Shown here piece after piece: positions 9,511 through 18,775 of a DNA stretch of 51,288 nucleotides. How positions within the stretch are numbered: the first letter of the stretch is position 1; the number at the start of each line of letters is the position of its first letter. The notes under the pieces are model-generated. The model searched no databases, had not been told where the DNA came from, and saw nothing but the letters and a program-made list of their open reading frames with translations. The stretch is from an uncultured Burkholderiales bacterium (GTDB lineage: Bacteria; Pseudomonadota; Gammaproteobacteria; Burkholderiales; Burkholderiaceae_C), in contig CAIKVH010000103.1 in NCBI GenBank assembly GCA_903830725.1, positions 1 through 51,288 on the forward strand. The letters run 5' to 3'. The position numbers and the translations under genes are program-made.

Positions 9511-10398
9511 ATGCAATCTATTCAAGGCGTTTTAGCTCCTGCCAAACTTAATTTATTTCTTCACATCACTGGCCAAAGGGCTGATGGGTATCACTTGTTG
9601 CAATCTGTGTTTATGTTGATTGATTGGTATGACACACTTGACTTTGAGGTGCGCGCAGACCCAGCAATACAAAGAATAGATATTTCGAATACAAATGCTG
9701 AGCACTTCTATTCGCCGCCACCCCATCAACCCGCGTTGCCTGGCCAGGACTTATGCATAAAGGCTGCGATGGCCCTGCAAAAAGCAACTGGGTGCAAATT
9801 GGGCGCTCGAATAAGCTTAACAAAAACCATACCCCAACAAGCGGGCATGGGCGGCGGATCGTCCAACGCCGCTAGTACCCTTTTGGCCCTTAATCGACTT
9901 TGGGGGCTTGGCTTGTCTAGGCAGGAGTTAATGCAAATTGCGGTGCCTCTTGGAGCTGATGTGCCCTTCTTTTTGACGGGTTCCAGCGCATGGGTGGAGG
10001 GAATTGGCGATAAATTGGAGCCAATCTCCCTACCTGCTGCTAAATGGGCTGTTCTTAAGCCAAAAAATGGGGTTTCCACACAACAAATTTTCCAAGATCC
10101 GTTGCTAGAACGAGGGAGTAAAACTGTTACAATATTTGACTTTGCTGCGCATCCATTCGGCTTTGGCCGAAATGATCTGCAACCAGTTGCTGAACGCTTG
10201 TGTCCTGAGATAACTTTAGCCATTGAATGGCTGGGTAAACAAGGCCTAAATGCAAGGATGACTGGATCAGGAAGTGCTGTATTTGCAAATTTACCGCTCG
10301 GGGCTGAGTTAAACACGATGCCTCAAGTGAGTTTAGGTTGGCAATTAAGGCAGTGCAGCAATTTGGACAAACATCCGCATTCGGATTGGTTGTTCTAG
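9511..10398 (+). CDS. ispE: 4-diphosphocytidyl-2-C-methyl-D-erythritol kinase
   Basis: IspE phosphorylates CDP-methylerythritol in the non-mevalonate isoprenoid pathway. It is a cytosolic GHMP kinase. The 295-aa sequence shows PAKLNLFLHI (10-18) with the catalytic Lys, the glycine-rich ATP loop AGMGGGSSNAAS (111-122), GADVPFF with the catalytic Asp (D150), and the third GHMP motif MTGSGSAVFA near 250. It starts 9 bp after lolB. The tRNA-Gln gene and prs follow, an order widely conserved in Burkholderiales. Confidence 0.95.
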   Translation: MQSIQGVLAPAKLNLFLHITGQRADGYHLLQSVFMLIDWYDTLDFEVRADPAIQRIDISNTNAEHFYSPPPHQPALPGQDLCIKAAMALQKATGCKLGARISLTKTIPQQAGMGGGSSNAASTLLALNRLWGLGLSRQELMQIAVPLGADVPFFLTGSSAWVEGIGDKLEPISLPAAKWAVLKPKNGVSTQQIFQDPLLERGSKTVTIFDFAAHPFGFGRNDLQPVAERLCPEITLAIEWLGKQGLNARMTGSGSAVFANLPLGAELNTMPQVSLGWQLRQCSNLDKHPHSDWLF

Positions 10399-10441
10399 CG
10401 ACAAATAACGGTGAGTCTGAGAAATTCAGGCTCTCCGGTGT

Positions 10442-10518
10442 AGGGGAGTCGCCAAGTTGGTCAAGGCACCGGATTTTGATTCCGGCATGCGAGGGTTCGA
10501 GTCCTTCCTCCCCTGCCA
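10442..10518 (+). tRNA. glnT: tRNA-Gln(UUG)
   Basis: The 77-nt cloverleaf includes encoded CCA. The acceptor stem AGGGGAG pairs fully with CTCCCCT. The anticodon arm is CCGGA-TTTTGAT-TCCGG with anticodon TTG, and the T loop is TTCGAGT. It lies between ispE and prs and is uninterrupted, unlike the tRNA at the start of the window. Confidence 0.96.
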
Positions 10519-10678
10519 GTAATGAAGTAAGTCACTTAAGAGGTTAAGACTTACGGATGTATTTTTTAGTTGAAGAAGTGAGCACCCCTGAGGTTCAAGT
10601 TAATCTGGGTGCTGAAATATTCGGTCAAGGTCAGTTCATTGCAAGTCTGTATATCAAGCATTCAATACATCCTCCAAT

Positions 10679-11653
10679 ATGTCAAATCCTTCAACAGACT
10701 TCATGGTTTTTACTGGCAACGCAAATCCAGCCTTAGCTGCGGACATTGCCAAGCATCTTGGTACTGAGCTTGGAAATGCATCGGTTGGCAGGTTCTCGGA
10801 CGGTGAAGTAACCGTTGAGATCAACCAAAACGTTCGTGCTAGAGATGTTTTCGTGGTTCAGTCCACCTGCGCTCCAACTAATGAAAATTTAATGGAGTTG
10901 TTGATTATGGTTGACGCACTCAAGAGAGCGTCAGCAGAGCGAATCAGCGCTGTTATCCCGTACTTCGGTTATGCACGTCAAGACAGAAGGCCCCGGTCAA
11001 CACGCGTGCCCATTTCAGCCAAAGTTGTAGCCGATTTATTGCAAACCGTAGGCGTGGCAAGAGTGCTGACTATGGATTTACATGCTGATCAAATTCAAGG
11101 TTTTTTTGATATTCCAGTAGATAACATCTACGCGTCCCCCGTTCTCTTGGGTGACTTGAGACTTAAGAATTATGAGGACTTGTTGGTTGTATCCCCCGAT
11201 GTGGGTGGCGTCGTCAGAGCGCGTGCGATCGCCAAACAAATGGACTGTGACTTGGCCATCATTGACAAACGACGCCCCAAAGCAAATGTATCCGAGGTGA
11301 TGCATGTGATTGGAGACATTGACGGTAGAAACTGCGTCATCATGGATGACATGATTGATACCGCAGGTACTTTGGTAAAGGCTGCAGAGGTGTTAAAGGA
11401 CAAGGGCGCTAAGAAAGTTTACGCTTACTGTACTCACCCTATTTTCTCGGGTCCAGCGATTGAGCGCATCAGCCAAGGCGCTGCGCTTGATGAGATCGTG
11501 GTGACCAATACCATTCCTCTGAGCCCAGCAGCATTAGAGTGTAAAAAAATTCGACAAATCTCCGTAGCTAATTTGATCGCAGAGACGATTCAAAGGATTG
11601 CTAAAGGAGAGTCGGTGATGAGTTTGTTTTCAGACCAGAATCAACTTTTTTAA
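10679..11653 (+). CDS. prs: Ribose-phosphate pyrophosphokinase
   Basis: Prs makes PRPP from ribose-5-phosphate and ATP for nucleotide, histidine, tryptophan and NAD synthesis. The 324-aa product has the flexible catalytic loop YARQDRR (98-104), [11 protein letters not shown] (133-143), [12 protein letters not shown] near 170, and the PRPP-binding loop [13 protein letters not shown] near 221-233. Length is slightly above the usual 310-320. No strong ribosome-binding site is visible before the ATG. It supplies PRPP to enzymes also encoded in this window, such as the PyrR phosphoribosyltransferase. Confidence 0.96.
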   Translation: MSNPSTDFMVFTGNANPALAADIAKHLGTELGNASVGRFSDGEVTVEINQNVRARDVFVVQSTCAPTNENLMELLIMVDALKRASAERISAVIPYFGYARQDRRPRSTRVPISAKVVADLLQTVGVARVLTMDLHADQIQGFFDIPVDNIYASPVLLGDLRLKNYEDLLVVSPDVGGVVRARAIAKQMDCDLAIIDKRRPKANVSEVMHVIGDIDGRNCVIMDDMIDTAGTLVKAAEVLKDKGAKKVYAYCTHPIFSGPAIERISQGAALDEIVVTNTIPLSPAALECKKIRQISVANLIAETIQRIAKGESVMSLFSDQNQLF

Positions 11654-11787
11654 AGTCTCGATTGGGTTTGATACAAAAAGCAGTGGCGAGTACGGGGATG
11701 AGCTGAGTTTCTCAGGGCTCTCTAAAACACGCCACTTTTTAAAACCGAAGTCACACTGGTCGCGGTGGACTTCTTTAGGAGATAGTT

Positions 11788-12411
11788 ATGAAATTTGTCG
11801 CATTTGAGCGCAACAAGCAGGGTACGGGTGCGAGCCGCCGTCTGCGTAATACTGGCAAAACGCCAGGAATCGTTTACGGGGGAACAGGTGAGCCACAACT
11901 CATCGAACTCGATCACAATGCACTTTGGTACGCATTGAAGAAAGAGGCCTTCCACGCCTCTATTTTGGAGATGGAAGTTGCTGGTAAAGAATCAAAGGTT
12001 TTACTGAGAAACGTTCAGTACCACCCCTTCAAGCCTACCGTCATCCACGTGGACTTCCAACGCGTTGATGCATCAACAAAACTGCACATGAAGGTCCCAC
12101 TTCACTTCTCAGGCGCAGAGAATTCACCTGCAGTCAAACTTGACCAATGTTTGGTTAATCACGTGATCAATGAGCTTGAGATCAGCTGTTTACCAGCGGA
12201 TCTACCAGAGTTCATCTCTGTTGATTTAAGTGAGCTCAAAAAAGGTGTTTCACTGCACTTGAGCAACATCACATTACCCAAGGGTGTCACTACAGTAACG
12301 CGCGGTAAGACAGATCCAGTTATTGTCTCTGTCGTGTCCGTTGCTGAGGAAGCCGAGACGAAAGCACCTGCCGCCGCCGCAGCGGCCCCAGCTGCAGACG
12401 CTAAGAAGTAA
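11788..12411 (+). CDS. rplY: Large-subunit ribosomal protein bL25 (CTC form)
   Basis: This protein binds 5S rRNA in the large ribosomal subunit. It is the long CTC/TL5 form: the L25 5S-binding domain (about 1-92, with [19 protein letters not shown]) is followed by the beta-rich TL5 domain (about 93-190) and an Ala-rich tail ending AADAKK (207 aa in total). A strong ribosome-binding site AGGAG precedes the ATG by 7 bp. A hairpin terminator follows at 12469..12503. The order prs-rplY-pth is typical for the group. Confidence 0.95.
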   Translation: MKFVAFERNKQGTGASRRLRNTGKTPGIVYGGTGEPQLIELDHNALWYALKKEAFHASILEMEVAGKESKVLLRNVQYHPFKPTVIHVDFQRVDASTKLHMKVPLHFSGAENSPAVKLDQCLVNHVINELEISCLPADLPEFISVDLSELKKGVSLHLSNITLPKGVTTVTRGKTDPVIVSVVSVAEEAETKAPAAAAAAPAADAKK

Positions 12412-12468
12412 AGACAATGCCTTAAGTGGGCTGGGGGCTACTCGCCCCCGCCTGACTTTAAAGCTCTG

Positions 12469-12503
12469 GCCCATAATGCTCACGTGTTATGGGCATTTTT
12501 TTT
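12469..12503 (+). terminator. Intrinsic terminator after rplY
   Basis: A perfect 8-bp stem GCCCATAA/TTATGGGC with a 10-nt loop is followed by a run of eight T residues. Just upstream (about 12433..12449) a GGGGGC/GCCCCC hairpin without a T-run is also visible. Confidence 0.85.
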
Positions 12504-12595
12504 GATTTCCTCTGACTCCGACTTATCGAGAGCGATATTTCAAATATCATAGAGATAGAGAATTATTCGGCGCAAAAAGCACTCTGACCTAAACC

Positions 12596-13222
12596 ATGAT
12601 TAAATTATTTGTAGGCCTCGGCAACCCCGGACCTGAATATGAGGCAACCAGGCACAACGCTGGATTTTGGTGGTTAGATGCAATGGCTAAAGAGTTAGGA
12701 TTGAGTTTTAAATCTGAACGCCAATTTAGTGGTCACACCGCAAAAGGCTCGTTTGAGGGCAATGCTTTATGGCTGCTCAAGCCGCAAACATTCATGAATC
12801 TATCCGGTCAATCGGTTGGGGCCTTGGCTAGATTTTTTAAAATATCTCCCGGTGAAATATTAGTCGTTCACGATGAGCTAGACATCACACCGGGTGAGGC
12901 AAAGCTTCGGTTTGGTGGCTCCCACGCAGGACACAACGGACTTAGAGATATTCATGACAAACTGGGTAGTGATGCTTACTGGCGACTTAGAGTGGGTATC
13001 GGACATCCTGGTGCGAAATCCGAAGTCCTTAAGTGGGTCCTACAAAAACCAACCCTAGATCAAAGCATACTGATTGATCAGTGCATAGAGCGCACGTTAA
13101 AGGCTTACCCTCTTTTAATCAAAGGAGATACAGAGCGTGCAACCCAACAAATTCACACCAGCAAACCTCCTCGTCCAAAACCCCCTAGGCCTGAATCAGT
13201 CAAAGACGCAGATGCCACTTGA
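12596..13222 (+). CDS. pth: Peptidyl-tRNA hydrolase
   Basis: Pth cleaves peptidyl-tRNA released from stalled ribosomes. The 208-aa protein has [18 protein letters not shown] (7-24) with catalytic His20, [20 protein letters not shown] with the conserved Asp, and [13 protein letters not shown]. The C-terminus carries a Pro/Lys/Arg-rich extension ([10 protein letters not shown]) beyond the usual length of about 195 aa, probably disordered. It follows the rplY terminator by about 90 bp, so it may have its own promoter. It is convergent with the ferredoxin gene. Confidence 0.95.
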   Translation: MIKLFVGLGNPGPEYEATRHNAGFWWLDAMAKELGLSFKSERQFSGHTAKGSFEGNALWLLKPQTFMNLSGQSVGALARFFKISPGEILVVHDELDITPGEAKLRFGGSHAGHNGLRDIHDKLGSDAYWRLRVGIGHPGAKSEVLKWVLQKPTLDQSILIDQCIERTLKAYPLLIKGDTERATQQIHTSKPPRPKPPRPESVKDADAT

Positions 13223-13238
13223 TTTAAAAATAGTGAAC

Positions 13239-13532
<294 letters not shown>

Positions 13533-13572
13533 TTATTTTTTGTCACTATCTTAGCGCTCGTAAAGTATTTAA

Positions 13573-14067
13573 TCAAGAATCGGATTTCTTTAGTTTGCCT
13601 AAAACTTGAGCGTGTATGTGAGGTGAAACAAACTGGGCAATGTCTCCCCCTAAAACTGCAATCTCACGCACCAATGTGCTTGATATGCACTGATAAACAT
13701 CAGATGTGTTTAAAAAAATGGTATCCACCCCAGGGGCTAATTTGTGGTTCATTCCGGCGAGTTGAAACTCATAATCAAAGTCCGTCATGGAGCGAACTCC
13801 CCTAATCATCACGTTGACCTTCTTGGACAGTGCAAACTCGCTCACAAGTCCAGTAAATGACTCCACCTCTACGTTAGTGCAATCTTTTAACGCCTCGCGC
13901 GTCATACTTAAGCGCTCCTGCAGATTAAAGAGTGTCTTCTTATGATGCGCCGCTGCGACCGAGATGATGAGTTTATCTACTAATTTCGCAGAGCGGCGAA
14001 CGATATCCTCATGCCCAAGGGTGAGCGGATCAAAGGTACCAGGATACAAAGCGATAACGTTAGCCAT
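13573..14067 (-). CDS. coaD: Phosphopantetheine adenylyltransferase
   Basis: CoaD adenylates 4'-phosphopantetheine to dephospho-CoA. From the ATG at 14067 the protein is 164 aa, beginning MANVIALYPGTFDPLTLGHED with the nucleotidyltransferase motif TLGH (16-19). ISSTLVREIA, the second nucleotide-binding motif, is near residue 127. The open frame extends 14 codons upstream, but GGAG at 14075..14078, 7 bp before the 14067 ATG, and the family length fix the start. It sits between rsmD and the ferredoxin gene. Confidence 0.95.
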   Translation of the reverse strand: MANVIALYPGTFDPLTLGHEDIVRRSAKLVDKLIISVAAAHHKKTLFNLQERLSMTREALKDCTNVEVESFTGLVSEFALSKKVNVMIRGVRSMTDFDYEFQLAGMNHKLAPGVDTIFLNTSDVYQCISSTLVREIAVLGGDIAQFVSPHIHAQVLGKLKKSDS

Positions 14068-14187
14068 GTTTAAACTCCGAAAAAATAGGGGCTTGAGCTT
14101 ACAAGGCATTCACAAGCCTTCATGGCATTATAGGTAATGCAACTTTGCTTGGAGGACCACCCTAATAACGTTGGAGTTGGGTCTCGT

Positions 14188-14766
14188 CTAAGTCCCTATT
14201 TTCTTGAGTAAATGCGCGTTCACGGCCCCCGCCTTCATATGCCTATACACACACAAGCCGTAGGGCTCTAGGGTTTGATCGTCAAATTTTCTCGCACTCT
14301 CTAAGTAGACATAGCCTTTATTCGTCAACTGCGCAGGCGCGGCCCGCAGTGCAGTTTCATAAAGTGTGGTGGTATCAAAAGGGGGATCTATAAAAATCAA
14401 ATCTAAACTAAGTGTAGGTAAAGATCTTAAAAGAGAAACACCCTCCCCTCTTTTTATTTGGATTGGCTCGGCTTTAAGTTTTATTTTTAGTTTCTCCAGT
14501 AACTCAACAAGAGGGGGACTTTGCTCGAAAAGCCAAACCTTTGAGGCCCCCCGTGACGCGGCCTCAAAGCCAAGCGCCCCGGTTCCTGCAAATATATCTG
14601 CACAACTGTAACCAGATAAATCCTGTCCTAGCCAATTAAAAAGTGTTTCACGCACCCTGTCCGGCGTTGGCCTTAGGCCCTCCATGTCGATAACGCGTAT
14701 TGGCGTTCTACGCCATTGCCCACCAATGATGCGAACTTCACCGGGTCTCAAACTTGCCCCCAACAA
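14188..14766 (-). CDS. rsmD: 16S rRNA (guanine966-N2)-methyltransferase RsmD
   Basis: RsmD methylates G966 of 16S rRNA using S-adenosylmethionine. The sequence (up to 192 aa) has RIIGGQWRRTPI near the N-terminus, LRPTPDRVRETLFNWL, the SAM-binding DIFAGTGALGFEAASRGA, and the catalytic tetrapeptide DPPF in LIFIDPPFD. No ATG is available at the 5' end. Candidate starts are TTG codons at 14766, 14763 and 14751, all overlapping the 3' end of the M16 gene at 14738, so the N-terminus is uncertain by about five residues. Confidence 0.92.
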   Translation of the reverse strand: MLGASLRPGEVRIIGGQWRRTPIRVIDMEGLRPTPDRVRETLFNWLGQDLSGYSCADIFAGTGALGFEAASRGASKVWLFEQSPPLVELLEKLKIKLKAEPIQIKRGEGVSLLRSLPTLSLDLIFIDPPFDTTTLYETALRAAPAQLTNKGYVYLESARKFDDQTLEPYGLCVYRHMKAGAVNAHLLKKIGT

Positions 14767-16129
14767 TCACAGTTGCCATCGCACCAGGGTGCACATGCTT
14801 TTGGAAAGCGAGTTTGATATCTTGAATACTAACTCTCTCAACAGCGCTCACCCAGGTGTCCAAATAACTTAAAGGTAAATCATTCCAAGCTATATTAGCC
14901 AAGTTATCCAGTAGTTTTTTATTGCTGTCTAAGCGAAGCGGAAAGCCTCCAATTAAATTATCTTTTGCAGCCTTAAGCTCTTTAGGGGTAGGACCATTTT
15001 TAACATATTCAGTTAATATCTCTCTGGAGAGCGTGAGCGCCTGCAAAGCTTGGTCAGGTCGCGTTTGAAGACCAATCGTAAATGGACCTTCTTGTTTGCC
15101 AGGTGCAAAGTAGCTGTATACGCTGTAGCTCAGCCCCCTTTTTTCCCTGACTTGCTCTGTGAGGCGGGATACGAAACCACCGCCACCAAGCACGTAGTTT
15201 CCAACAGTTAGCGGAAAATAATCAGGGTCAGCCCGGTCAATGGCAGGCGCGCCTATCAGCACGTGGGCCTGGGCAGAGTCAAAGGCAATGCGTTCCTCGG
15301 TTGCTTTTTCTAAAAATTTCACACGGGTTATGGGCGCCAAAACTGAGCAACTACTTGGTTGCTCAAACTGCGACATAAGTAACTCAGCAATTTGCGTTGC
15401 CCTCTCCCGCGAGACATTACCAACCATGCTGATTCGGGCTGAGCAAGGCGTGACGTAGCGTTTATAAAAAGTTTGCAAATCAGAGCTCTGCGTTCCAAGC
15501 AGCGACTCTTGCGTGACCAACGCACCGTAGGGATGATCGGCGTACAAAGCTTTTGCAAAGGCGCGCCCCGCAAGTGTGCCGGGTTGCGTTAAAGACTCCT
15601 TAAGTCCAGCCACGGCTTTGTCTCGCTCACGCACAAATATTTTGGAATCAAAACTTGGTCGTGCAATTTGTTGGGCAGCCAACTCGATCGCTTCCCCCAG
15701 AATCGCTGGCTCGGTCAACGTTCTTAATCTAAAGCTAAAACGATCTTGACTAGACGAGGCCATGAAACTAGCACCAAGATCTGCCCACGCCTCACCGAGT
15801 TGGTTCTCATCTAAGGCGGCTCTTTTCGCACTAGCCAGAACACCTTTTGACATCATCATTGCAACCGCACTTGATAACCCAGTTTGCTGCGCTGGATCAC
15901 GACGCGAGCCAGCATCAAAGTCAATCTGTAGATCAAGCATCGGCAGATTGGGGGTGCTGATCAAGTAGACCTTAGCCCCCGAATTGAGAGACCATTGTTG
16001 GATAGGCATGCCAGCGCCAGCACCCGTGACAAAGGTCAAACCCAATACTCCAAACAAGGTTAGGAAAAGGGAGTAGTTAATGTTTATAAGAGAGGCAATC
16101 AGACCTCGAATGTTGAATAAAAATTTCAC
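14738..16129 (-). CDS. M16-family zinc-protease homologue without the HxxEH motif
   Basis: The 463-aa protein begins with a hydrophobic segment (about 18-38) consistent with a signal peptide or anchor, then an M16 fold (DFDAGSRRDPAQQTGLSS). At the place where active M16 proteases carry HxxEH it has GLSSAVAMMMSKG (84-96), so the zinc ligands are missing. This fits the non-catalytic partner of a two-subunit M16 protease. Its start overlaps the stop of the active M16 gene upstream by 4 bp (16126..16129). The two probably form a periplasmic heterodimer, which is inference; the substrate is unknown. Confidence 0.88.
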   Translation of the reverse strand: MKFLFNIRGLIASLININYSLFLTLFGVLGLTFVTGAGAGMPIQQWSLNSGAKVYLISTPNLPMLDLQIDFDAGSRRDPAQQTGLSSAVAMMMSKGVLASAKRAALDENQLGEAWADLGASFMASSSQDRFSFRLRTLTEPAILGEAIELAAQQIARPSFDSKIFVRERDKAVAGLKESLTQPGTLAGRAFAKALYADHPYGALVTQESLLGTQSSDLQTFYKRYVTPCSARISMVGNVSRERATQIAELLMSQFEQPSSCSVLAPITRVKFLEKATEERIAFDSAQAHVLIGAPAIDRADPDYFPLTVGNYVLGGGGFVSRLTEQVREKRGLSYSVYSYFAPGKQEGPFTIGLQTRPDQALQALTLSREILTEYVKNGPTPKELKAAKDNLIGGFPLRLDSNKKLLDNLANIAWNDLPLSYLDTWVSAVERVSIQDIKLAFQKHVHPGAMATVIVGGKFETR

Positions 16130-17592
16130 CGTAACAGTCCCTCTTTCATGGCATTGGCTGATTTGGCAGCTTTTTGAGCTGCCTCACTATTAATAGGAAG
16201 CGGTACAAGCGTACCGATGGTCAGATGATCATCGTCAAAATATTTTTTAGCAACAAGTTGCACCTGGGCTGGAGTAATGCTGGATAACTCCTTGATCAAC
16301 CTATCGCTCGTATCCAAGGGAAGGCCTTCAATCCAATAACTTCCAATCTCTTGAGCTTGATTAAAGAGTGAGTCGCGCTTATAGACCGCAGAGGCAATCC
16401 ACTGGGCCTTGACTCTCTTTAACTCCGCTTCGCTAACTCCGTCATCGGCAATACGTTTAATTTGTGCTTTTAATGCCGTCTCAAGTTGCTCCATATTTTG
16501 ACCACTTGCAGGGACCGCTTGTAGCTGAAAGACTTGAGGTCCGCGACCGCTAAAGGTGTACTGCGCCCCCGCCTCATCAGCGATGGGGTGCTCTCCTTGA
16601 GTGAGCGCTCTGTCAAGTCTTGCACCACTGTAGCCGTCGAGCACAGCGCTGAGCATCTCTAGCGCGAGCGCGTCTTGGTGCTCTGAACTATTGGGGTCAA
16701 GTTTGTAACCTGGAACTTTCCAAGACATAATTAAAAATGCTTGCTCTGCGGGCGCTTTGACACTTAAGCGACGAAGACCCGATTGCTCTGGCTCTATCCT
16801 TGGTTTCCTCTGGGGGACAGTCCCTTTAGGGATGACAGCGTAAATGCGCTCTGCCATTTTCTTAACAGCCAAAGGTTGCACATCCCCTACCACTACGACA
16901 ACAGCGTTAGAGGGCTTATACCAAGTTTTGTGAAAGTCTCTCACATCTTTTGCCGTCATCGCGTCTAAATCGTTCATCCAACCAATGATCGGGCGACGGT
17001 AGGGGGAGGCCGTAAATTGAACAGCGTTCACTTGTTCATTCAAAATGCTTCTAGGGACATCATCGGTGCGCATACGGCGTTCTTCTTTGATGACTTCGAT
17101 TTCTTTTTTGAATTCTGAATCAGCCCACTGGTTGTTCTCAAATCGGTCCGCCTCCAGGCGCATAACGGCCTCTAGTTGAGAGGCTGGAATTTGTTGAAAA
17201 AATGCGGTGTTGTCCTGGCTTGTAAAAGCGTTTTCGCGTCCACCCAGTGCAGCCACTTTTTTAGAAAACTCACCGACCCCAAGTTTAGGAGTCCCTTTGA
17301 ACATCATATGTTCTATGGCATGCGCAACACCTGAAGTGCCGTCCACCTCGTCGATAGAGCCGACGCGTACCCAAACCATATGCACAACAGTTGCAGCCCG
17401 GTGATCTGGCAACACCACTAACTCCATCCCGTTGGCAAGCTTGTAGCGATAAATGGACGCCCCCTCATTAGGTGTTTGTGCGTTCAATGTCGGTACAACC
17501 AAAAGGGATGCGCAAAGCAACATGAGATTTTTTAGACGATTAATCTCAAGCACCACACTCAAATGGCTACATAATGTAAGTCGACTTATCAT
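16126..17592 (-). CDS. M16-family zinc metallopeptidase (catalytic)
   Basis: The 488-aa protein has an N-terminal hydrophobic signal-like segment (LMLLCASLLVVPTLNAQ, about 23-39), the inverted zinc motif HAIEH at 91-95 followed by MMFKGT, and the downstream acidic ligand region EVIKEERRMR near 170. That is the complete M16 (pitrilysin) catalytic set. It forms an operon with the motif-less homologue that follows, overlapping it by 4 bp. It is divergent from ftsY. Alternative start at codon 24 would still leave a signal peptide. It is likely periplasmic. Confidence 0.93.
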   Translation of the reverse strand: MISRLTLCSHLSVVLEINRLKNLMLLCASLLVVPTLNAQTPNEGASIYRYKLANGMELVVLPDHRAATVVHMVWVRVGSIDEVDGTSGVAHAIEHMMFKGTPKLGVGEFSKKVAALGGRENAFTSQDNTAFFQQIPASQLEAVMRLEADRFENNQWADSEFKKEIEVIKEERRMRTDDVPRSILNEQVNAVQFTASPYRRPIIGWMNDLDAMTAKDVRDFHKTWYKPSNAVVVVVGDVQPLAVKKMAERIYAVIPKGTVPQRKPRIEPEQSGLRRLSVKAPAEQAFLIMSWKVPGYKLDPNSSEHQDALALEMLSAVLDGYSGARLDRALTQGEHPIADEAGAQYTFSGRGPQVFQLQAVPASGQNMEQLETALKAQIKRIADDGVSEAELKRVKAQWIASAVYKRDSLFNQAQEIGSYWIEGLPLDTSDRLIKELSSITPAQVQLVAKKYFDDDHLTIGTLVPLPINSEAAQKAAKSANAMKEGLLR

Positions 17593-17684
17593 AAAACTCG
17601 ATTCAAGGTTAAACGTTTCATAGAATAGCGTGCTACTTGAGCATCTAGACGGGACAAACTCATATTTTAGAAACTTTCAAAATT

Positions 17685-18734
17685 ATGTTCAGCATTTTTC
17701 GAAAAAAGACCACAATTCCGACCCCAACAGATGCAATTGAGGACAAAAACACTGCGACTGCTGGCTTAACCCAAAGTAGCCCGTCAACCGACTCCGTATC
17801 TCCATTAAAAGCGCAGTGGCTCAGCAAACTTCGTTCTGGGTTAAAGAGAACCGGACAGAGTTTCAAAGCGGTTTTGAACTTAACAAAGATAGATGACACT
17901 TTATACGAAGAGCTTGAGAGTGCGCTATTAAGTGCAGATACCGGTTACGGCGCGGCACAGTACGTTCTCACAGAGTTAAAAGAACGTATTCGCCAGGGCG
18001 CAATAACCGACCCCAAGGCAATTAAATCCATTCTCACAGAGATCTTAACCGCTCTTTTGAAACCCCTTGAGGGTGAGTTATCGCTGGGAGAGTTCACACC
18101 GACAGTGATCATGGTAACAGGTGTGAACGGTGCAGGAAAAACGACTTCTATTGGGAAAATTACTCGCCATTTATGTGATTCTGGCTTTAGCGTACTATTA
18201 GCCGCTGCCGATACGTTTAGAGCCGCCGCAAAGGAGCAACTCTTGACCTGGGCTGATAGAAACAAGGTCGATATCATTTCCCAAGAATCTGCAGACCCCG
18301 CAGCCGTGAGCTTTGACGCAGTAAGCGCTGGCAAAGCAAGAGCGCGGGATGTCGTTTTAATAGATACCGCTGGTCGACTCTCCACTCAGTCTCACCTTAT
18401 GGAGGAATTGAAGAAAATCAAACGGGTTATCCAAAAAGCGGATCCCAAAGCACCCCATGAGGTGATCTTGGTGATTGATGGAAACACCGGGCAAAACGCT
18501 TTATCTCAGGTCAAGGCTTTTGATGAGTCGATTGCTTTGACGGGCCTTGTGATCACGAAATTAGACGGAACGGCAAAAGGTGGGGTTTTAGCCGCCATCG
18601 CACTTTGGAACTTAGAGCGTTCAAAATCGGGGCTTGATACAGTCCCCGTATACTTTATTGGTGTCGGCGAGAAGTTAGAGGATCTTCAAAGCTTCAATGC
18701 CAGCGAGTTTGCACAAGCCTTAATACATGACTAA
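17685..18734 (+). CDS. ftsY: Signal recognition particle receptor FtsY
   Basis: FtsY is the SRP receptor GTPase that docks ribosome-SRP complexes at the inner membrane. The 349-aa protein has a short acidic/polar N-terminal region (1-45), the NG domain with G1 GVNGAGKTT (146-154), DTFRAAAKEQL (176-186), DTAGR near 226 and TKLDGTAKGG near 300. It is divergent from the M16 pair with a 92-bp gap. Neighbouring rsmD and coaD on the other strand is a common arrangement in Proteobacteria. Confidence 0.96.
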   Translation: MFSIFRKKTTIPTPTDAIEDKNTATAGLTQSSPSTDSVSPLKAQWLSKLRSGLKRTGQSFKAVLNLTKIDDTLYEELESALLSADTGYGAAQYVLTELKERIRQGAITDPKAIKSILTEILTALLKPLEGELSLGEFTPTVIMVTGVNGAGKTTSIGKITRHLCDSGFSVLLAAADTFRAAAKEQLLTWADRNKVDIISQESADPAAVSFDAVSAGKARARDVVLIDTAGRLSTQSHLMEELKKIKRVIQKADPKAPHEVILVIDGNTGQNALSQVKAFDESIALTGLVITKLDGTAKGGVLAAIALWNLERSKSGLDTVPVYFIGVGEKLEDLQSFNASEFAQALIHD

Positions 18735-18775
18735 AAAACTTTCTCTTATATGCATTTGAAATGGAGTCCTTTAAA

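Noticed and set aside
9726-10316. 196-codon open frame antisense to ispE
   Set aside because: It is the shadow of a conserved gene, with no recognisable motif.
10338-10547. Open frame overlapping ispE and tRNA-Gln
   Set aside because: It crosses a tRNA gene and the end of ispE in another frame, so it is a shadow.
12433-12449. GGGGGC/GCCCCC hairpin as terminator
   Set aside because: No T-run follows; the true terminator is the next hairpin at 12469..12503.
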